This document shows positions 34,949-40,374 of a DNA stretch of 40,374 nt, piece by piece. Position 1 is the stretch's first letter. Every line of letters begins with the position of its first letter. The translations under genes and the position numbers were made by a program. Source of the DNA: a bacterium (GTDB lineage Bacteria; Armatimonadota; Chthonomonadetes; Chthonomonadales; Chthonomonadaceae); assembly GCA_900299305.1 (NCBI GenBank), contig OMJJ01000299.1, positions 1 through 40,374 on the forward strand. The letters run 5' to 3'. The notes below the pieces were generated by a model. It was not told the origin of the DNA. It made no database searches and saw only the letters and a program-made list of their open reading frames with translations.

Positions 34949-35827
34949 CTATCCAGCCAACCATCTATCCAGTACCACAAACACAAATAGGCTTACGCTG
35001 ACCCAGCCATTCAACGTAAAGAAGGCGAGATTGACCTTACTCAAATCCTCTGGTTTCACAAGGCTCTGCTCCCATATAATCAGCCCACTCACCACTGCAA
35101 CTCCCGCAAAATACCAAGCGTGTAGCCCAAACCCTACCCCAATATAGAACAGTAACCCCAACATCAGTAGGTGCATGAGGCGCGAAACTCGTAGTGCGTT
35201 CGCTTTGCCAATACGTTTTGGAAGAGAGAAGAGATGCGGGTTTTGCGAATCGAACTCGTAGTCTTGGAGGGCGTAGATAATATCGAAGCCCCCTATCCAG
35301 AGCATAACAACTAACCCCAAGAGAGTCGGTAGCAGGTGAAACTCCCCGCGCACTGCTATCCATGCCCCCAATGGAGCCAAACCGATAGCGAATCCCAAGA
35401 CAAGATGACATAACGATGTGAACCGTTTGGTATAGGAGTAGCCCAATAGAAACACCAGTGCCACCGGAGAGAGGGTGATGCAGAGCGGATTGAGTTGCCA
35501 CGCAGACACCTCGAATAGCCCTAACGCAACTGCCAAAAAGAGAACGACCTGCGAACGGGTGAGGATACCTGCGGGGATATGACGGCTTGCAGTACGCGGG
35601 TTCTCTCTATCTATGTGCGCGTCTGCTAATCGGTTAAACGCCATTGCGGTGCTACGCGCCCCTACCATCGCCATCAGTATCCAGAAGACCGTGCGCCCCG
35701 AAAGCAGATTGGGTAGCCCCCGTGCCGCGAGTAGCATACTGATAAGCGCAAACGGAAGGGCGAATATCGTATGCTCGAACTTCACCATCTCTAAAAGTAG
35801 CCGAATTTTGCGTAGCGCACTGCCCAC
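34949..35827 (-). CDS. ubiA: UbiA family 4-hydroxybenzoate octaprenyltransferase-like (menaquinone/ubiquinone prenyltransferase)
   Basis: 'MAFNRLADAHIDRENPRTASR' (NDxxD-like) and 'DIIYALQDYEFDSQN', polytopic membrane protein. Confidence 0.9.
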   Translation of the reverse strand: MGSALRKIRLLLEMVKFEHTIFALPFALISMLLAARGLPNLLSGRTVFWILMAMVGARSTAMAFNRLADAHIDRENPRTASRHIPAGILTRSQVVLFLAVALGLFEVSAWQLNPLCITLSPVALVFLLGYSYTKRFTSLCHLVLGFAIGLAPLGAWIAVRGEFHLLPTLLGLVVMLWIGGFDIIYALQDYEFDSQNPHLFSLPKRIGKANALRVSRLMHLLMLGLLFYIGVGFGLHAWYFAGVAVVSGLIIWEQSLVKPEDLSKVNLAFFTLNGWVSVSLFVFVVLDRWLAG

Positions 35828-35830
35828 TCT

Positions 35831-36430
35831 TTAGTCCTCCTCTACCTGCCACTGCGGAACCAGTTTCTGCTCGATGCCTAACTGTTGTAGAATACGCGCC
35901 GCCAAAAAGTCCACCAAATCGTCCAAACTTTGCGGTTGATGATAGAAGCCCGGTGCGGCGGGAAGAATGGTAGCTCCTGCCTCTGCGAGTTGTGTCATGT
36001 TGCGGAGGTGTATCAGGTTCCAAGGGGTTTCGCGGGGGACAAGAATCAGTTTGCGCCGCTCTTTCAGGCAGACATCTGCCGCCCGTGTGATGAGGTCGTT
36101 GCTAATACCGTTTGCAATGCGCCCTGCCGTCCCCATAGAGCAGGGAACGATTACCATGCCGTCGTGCTGAAAAGAGCCGCTTGCGGGTGGAGAGAAGTAG
36201 TCGCGTTTATCTACAAAGCGAAGCACGGGGGTATCTATGCCTATCAGTGCCTCTGCGGTAATGTTTTGGGGGTGAACGGTGCGCCCCGTCTCTAGTTGAA
36301 TCACTTGGAGAGCCTGTTCGGAGAGAGCCACATAGATTTCGGAGTAGTGCTGAACGGCGATTTGCAGAAAGCGGATAGCGTAGGGTGCGCCGCTCGCACC
36401 CGTGATTGCGACGACGAGTTTGCGCTTCAT
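35831..36430 (-). CDS. ubiX: Flavin prenyltransferase UbiX
   Basis: 'KLVVAITGASGAPYAIRFLQ', 'VIVPCSMGTAGRIANGISNDLITRAADVCLKERRKLILVPRETP'. Confidence 0.95.
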   Translation of the reverse strand: MKRKLVVAITGASGAPYAIRFLQIAVQHYSEIYVALSEQALQVIQLETGRTVHPQNITAEALIGIDTPVLRFVDKRDYFSPPASGSFQHDGMVIVPCSMGTAGRIANGISNDLITRAADVCLKERRKLILVPRETPWNLIHLRNMTQLAEAGATILPAAPGFYHQPQSLDDLVDFLAARILQQLGIEQKLVPQWQVEED

Positions 36431-36432
36431 AG

Positions 36433-37041
36433 TTACGAACTCCGAACCGAAGAGACGAGTGTCGAGAAGTCACCCACTCCATGGGGTGAAATGAGACGTG
36501 ACTTGAGCAAGTAGCCCGTCGCTTCCCGTAAAAGTATGAGGTCGTGGGCAGGAAGGCGTTGCTCACAGACCATCTTAGAGAAGAGGTCTCGCCCTGTAAT
36601 GATTCCTGCGGGGTCGTGTCCGATGGGTTCTAGTGCTTTTACAATTCCGGCATAGACCCCCATGTAGGTAAAGGGGTGTGGGTAGTTACGCCCTACAATC
36701 TGCGAAGTATACTCTACTTTGAGGGCGGCAAACAGTTGGTAGTCGGGTTTGAGGTGGGCACGCGCCTCTTCGTAGACCTCACGAGAGAGCGCGTCGGAGT
36801 AGGATTCTCCATGCTCCAAGCGTCCGCCGGGAAACCCAAATATGCCTCTTCTATCGCGTACTACGAGCACTTTACCGCCAGAAAATGCGATAACATGGAC
36901 AGAGGTAGTGGGTGCATCTTGCGGGAGTGTAGCGCATCGGAAACCGGTCAGGCGAACGGGTTGCTCTCCCCAGTGCATCTCTTCTACAAAGAGGGGGGTA
37001 AGCGTATTGGTAGGTACTCCGTTCTCCTGATTCTGGCTCAT
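36433..37041 (-). CDS. NUDIX hydrolase
   Basis: Nudix box 'GRLEHGESYSDALSREVYEEARA' (terminal G of the consensus is R). Start placed at 37041 (MSQNQ), ATGA overlap with the ubiD stop. Confidence 0.85.
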   Translation of the reverse strand: MSQNQENGVPTNTLTPLFVEEMHWGEQPVRLTGFRCATLPQDAPTTSVHVIAFSGGKVLVVRDRRGIFGFPGGRLEHGESYSDALSREVYEEARAHLKPDYQLFAALKVEYTSQIVGRNYPHPFTYMGVYAGIVKALEPIGHDPAGIITGRDLFSKMVCEQRLPAHDLILLREATGYLLKSRLISPHGVGDFSTLVSSVRSS

Positions 37042-38495
37042 AGTCCTAGTTTGCTCCATATCGAATCGATTTTTGTTTTGACTTCGGGCGACATCTCAAT
37101 CACGTCGGGCCATTCGCGTTGAAAGCCCTCCGCAGGGAGTTTGCGGGTGCAGTCGAAGCCGACCTTCGAGCCGAAGCCCAAACTACGGGAGGAGTGGTCT
37201 AATACATCTATGGGACCCCGCACCACGCACATATCGCGCTCTGGGTCTATATTATTCCCCAAACGCCATAAACACTCCTGCGTGTTCTGTACGTCTACGT
37301 CGTCGTCAAAGACAAATATCATTTTGGAGAACATCGCTTGCCCCAAACCCCATAGGGCGTGCATCACCTTGAAGGCGTGACCGGGGTACCGTTTTTTGAT
37401 GGAGACAAACACGATGTTATGAAAGATACCCTCTAGTGGGAGGCTCATATCCACTACTTCGGGTACGGTTAGCTTGAGGAGTGGAAGGAAAATGCGCTCT
37501 GTGGCTTTGCCTAGCCAGCCATCTTCCATAGGAGGTCGTCCTACAATGGTAGTAGGGTAGACAGGCTCTTTGCGGTGGGTAATGGCTGTTACCTCTAAGG
37601 CAGGGTAGTCATCTGCTAGTGAGTAGTAGCCAGTGTGGTCGCCGAAGGGACCCTCTCTGCGTAGTTTGAGGGGGTCGATTTTGCCCTCTATCACGATTTC
37701 CGCGTCTTCGGGAACCTCTACATCTACCGTTTTTGCTTGTACTAAATGTACGGGCTTCTTGCGTAGAAATCCCGCGAACAACATTTCGTCGATACCGGGA
37801 GGCAGGGGGGCAGTCGCAGAATAGGTAAGGGCGGGGTCGCCCCCTAAAACCACCGCGACATCTATCTTTTTGCGCTGTTCGGCACTGATACGGGCGTGTT
37901 CTGCGCCCACCTTGTGCAGTTGCCAGTGCATCGCCGTAGTACGCTTATCAAAAACTTGAATACGGTACATTCCTACGTTGCGCTTGCCGTTGTTGGGGTC
38001 GTGGGTAAAGACGAGGGGGAGCGTGATGTAGCGTCCGCCGTCTTGGGGCCAGCAGTGCAGAATAGGAAACTTATCGAGGTCTATATCGCTTCCTTGTAGC
38101 ACTACCTCCTGACACCGCCCGTCGCCTTTATCGTGGCGCGGGGGCATTTTGGAGAGTACTCCTAGTTTGGGAAGCAGTTCGCGCATGGAGTTTACAAAGC
38201 CTTGCGGAACCTCTGGCTTGAGTAGGCTGGCTATCTCCTCTGCAACCTCTTCTATATCGCCTACCCCCAACGCCATGCTCATTCGCTTGCGAGAGCCGAA
38301 TACGTTGATGGCAAGGGGGACAGTCTTCGCGGTGGGACGCTCGAAGAGGAGTGCTTTCCCTCCATTGGGTTGCTTCATAACCCTATCCGCAATTTCGGTT
38401 ATCTCTAAATAGGGGTCGAAAGGTTGCGCGATACGCTTCAACTCTCCAACACCTTCTAGTACGGATAAAAACTCTTGAAAGTCACGATACGCCAT
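37038..38495 (-). CDS. ubiD: UbiD family decarboxylase (menaquinone-type)
   Basis: 'GDGRCQEVVLQGSDIDLDKFPILHCWPQDGGRYITLPLVFTHDP', 'REGPFGDHTGYY', 'FDDDVDVQN'. Confidence 0.95.
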   Translation of the reverse strand: MAYRDFQEFLSVLEGVGELKRIAQPFDPYLEITEIADRVMKQPNGGKALLFERPTAKTVPLAINVFGSRKRMSMALGVGDIEEVAEEIASLLKPEVPQGFVNSMRELLPKLGVLSKMPPRHDKGDGRCQEVVLQGSDIDLDKFPILHCWPQDGGRYITLPLVFTHDPNNGKRNVGMYRIQVFDKRTTAMHWQLHKVGAEHARISAEQRKKIDVAVVLGGDPALTYSATAPLPPGIDEMLFAGFLRKKPVHLVQAKTVDVEVPEDAEIVIEGKIDPLKLRREGPFGDHTGYYSLADDYPALEVTAITHRKEPVYPTTIVGRPPMEDGWLGKATERIFLPLLKLTVPEVVDMSLPLEGIFHNIVFVSIKKRYPGHAFKVMHALWGLGQAMFSKMIFVFDDDVDVQNTQECLWRLGNNIDPERDMCVVRGPIDVLDHSSRSLGFGSKVGFDCTRKLPAEGFQREWPDVIEMSPEVKTKIDSIWSKLGL

Positions 38496-38598
38496 ACGGA
38501 CGGGCTACCCTCTCTTTTGGAAATGGTTGTTTATATGAGATAGCAGAGTATACACGCTAGAAGAGTTGTTGTCAAACACTTGAGAAATACCCCTTGTG

Positions 38599-40374
38599 TT
38601 AAGAGAGAAGCCTTACCTCTAGACTTCCGCCTGACGCTACCTGTGCGCCATACGTAAAGTGAATTGTGATAGCGTCTTGGGTAGTTTCAAGGTGATAGGG
38701 AATCTCTTCGCCATCTTGCCACACAACAACCCGTTCCTGCTGGGTATGAGGTAGAGCAAGCGACTTGAGTTCTAGGTTCCCCCACTGTGCTTCTAGGCGT
38801 ACTGTTACCGCTTTCGGTTCACTTTCTATAGACGCAGAACCCCACGCTGTAGCAGTAATAAAGAAGGCACGAAAACTATCCCCTGAGATACGTGGCGCAA
38901 TGCTCATAGTAGCGGTAGAGGCATCATAGCGGTATCCGCAAGCGGCTTCTAGCAGTGTCCAACTCGACATGGCACGGGCGTAGTGGTCACCGCACTCTAT
39001 GTCGTTCCAAGGGCTTCGGCGTGAACCATCATAACGGCTACGTACCGCTCTTAGGATAGCCACCGCCTCCTCTATCAGCCCCTCGAAGATACATAGCCCC
39101 GCAACCTCGTACTCAATGCCTGTCCAAATCTCATCGGAGTAGAGGGTGGGTATCTCTGGTCGTCCTCCGTGGGGCCAAGAGCAGATAACAATTCCGGGTT
39201 CGTCGTCCGAAACAAAGACGCGGGGTATCTGCTTATGCCCTACGAAATTACCTCTAAAGTTGTATTTTAGGATACTGCGAACTGCGGTGTGTACGTGTTC
39301 TTTGGATAGCACATAGCCTAACCCCAAACTGTGCGCCCACCACTGACCAAAAAGGTGGTCGGAGTGACAGCCCTGCCCGTAGTTCTGTTCGGGGTGCTTT
39401 TCGGGGTCGTAAACCTGAATCCAGTACTCCCCTTTCCAGAGCATCTCGTCGTAGTTTTGGCTTCCTTGCTCAAAACGCGCATGGTACTTTTGCGCTAGTT
39501 CGGGGTCGCCTTGCAGGTACGCCATCTCCTCCGAAGCGCGTAGCGCGGCGAGGTAGAGCGTCCCAATAAAGGTGTTCGGACCAAAAACGCTAATGTCGTA
39601 GGTGTTGGGTTGCTCGCCCCGAATCACGCCGTCCCCCTCGTCGTCATGCAGGGTCATCACGTGTTCCATCGCGACCTTCACCTTTTTCCATGCGCGTTTT
39701 AGCCACTCTGCGTCGGGGTTGCGCTTATGTTCACGGTAGACCTTGAGTACCATACTCAGCAGACCATCCAAAGCGGGTTTGTCGGGACCGCCGATGGTGC
39801 GCTCCCATGCGCGGGGAAGATACATGGGGAGTACGACGCGGTGAGGAAGGTAGCCGGTAGAGTGGAGTTGGTGGTACAGTTCCGTTTCGCGCATACTCCG
39901 CTCTAGGTTTGGGAAGAGTGCCGAGAGGGTCATTTCGTATGCAAAGACGTGGGTACAGTTCATGGGGCAACAGCCGCCGGTGGACTGCCAGCCCGTACTC
40001 GCTCCATGACAGCCCTCGAACGCATGGAAACGCCCGTCCTCCGTCCAAAGACAGGTAGGGGTTCGGATGATGGATGCCTGTGAAGAGACGGTATCTAGGA
40101 GGGGGTAGGGTAGAGTACTGTGGAAAAAGGTATCTCGGAAGCGGTGAGTTACGCTATCAAGGGTAGCGAAGTTATCTCGTACATACTCCGCAACCGCCGT
40201 CGCACTCGCGAAACGTTTGTTATAGGCGTTGCCTTGCCAAAAGAGGCTTTTGGGGTCTTCTATACCGCTGTACCACTGCCCCCAACTTACATAGCGGTTG
40301 GGAAAATACCATGCGAGTATAAAAGTGATATCTTTCTCTTCTTGGGGTTCTAAGCGGAGGGAGGCAGTAACAGC
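38599..40374 (-). CDS. GH116 beta-glucosidase/glucosylceramidase-like (GBA2) catalytic domain, N-terminus cut by window edge
   Basis: The frame stays open past the ORF-track start (39963) to the window end; upstream translation reads '...LWTEDGRFHAFEGCHGASTGWQSTGGCCPMNCTHVFAYEMTLSALFPNLERSMRE', followed by 'DDEGDGVIRGEQPNTYDISVFGPNTF'. Confidence 0.88.
   Translation of the reverse strand, partial: AVTASLRLEPQEEKDITFILAWYFPNRYVSWGQWYSGIEDPKSLFWQGNAYNKRFASATAVAEYVRDNFATLDSVTHRFRDTFFHSTLPYPLLDTVSSQASIIRTPTCLWTEDGRFHAFEGCHGASTGWQSTGGCCPMNCTHVFAYEMTLSALFPNLERSMRETELYHQLHSTGYLPHRVVLPMYLPRAWERTIGGPDKPALDGLLSMVLKVYREHKRNPDAEWLKRAWKKVKVAMEHVMTLHDDEGDGVIRGEQPNTYDISVFGPNTFIGTLYLAALRASEEMAYLQGDPELAQKYHARFEQGSQNYDEMLWKGEYWIQVYDPEKHPEQNYGQGCHSDHLFGQWWAHSLGLGYVLSKEHVHTAVRSILKYNFRGNFVGHKQIPRVFVSDDEPGIVICSWPHGGRPEIPTLYSDEIWTGIEYEVAGLCIFEGLIEEAVAILRAVRSRYDGSRRSPWNDIECGDHYARAMSSWTLLEAACGYRYDASTATMSIAPRISGDSFRAFFITATAWGSASIESEPKAVTVRLEAQWGNLELKSLALPHTQQERVVVWQDGEEIPYHLETTQDAITIHFTYGAQVASGGSLEVRLLS

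Noticed and set aside
1-40374. CRISPR array, tRNA/rRNA genes, prophage or defence island
   Set aside because: No regularly spaced short direct repeats, no recognisable tRNA/rRNA segments, and no phage structural or defence-type genes were seen.

Overview
The window is about 40 kb of dense bacterial chromosome. Gene content, especially the H-X9-DG type-II pseudopilin with its '[30 protein letters not shown]' N-terminus, suggests Armatimonadota; this is inference. Most of it is ordinary metabolism and housekeeping: holB, a DEAD-box helicase, recA, cinA, queC, a ubiD-NUDIX-ubiX-ubiA operon, ChaN, GH13, GH116 proteins, Gfo/Idh/MocA dehydrogenases, an enolase-superfamily enzyme, a PmoA-like protein and a sugar-phosphate isomerase. 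I see no tRNA, rRNA, CRISPR array or intact mobile element. The observations most worth a second look are: (1) a tandem family of two-TM proteins at 12.6-14.3 kb with a near-identical C-terminal tail (LLRASSEPNVSPELLRP...QELLRP) and a previously unmarked third-copy start codon remnant next to a truncated transposase; (2) a 192-bp element with 35-bp terminal inverted repeats between cinA and ubiA; (3) a NUDIX hydrolase translationally coupled between ubiD and ubiX; (4) a 75-aa TTG-start ORF resembling an NHLP/Franean1_4349-type leader at the end of a sugar-catabolic operon; (5) a GH116-like paralog that appears to lack catalytic motifs, plus an intact GH116 running off the right edge; (6) structured leaders upstream of the helicase and recA genes; and (7) head-to-head queC/DUF72 start codons 8 bp apart. 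No database search was possible, so family names come from motif recognition only.
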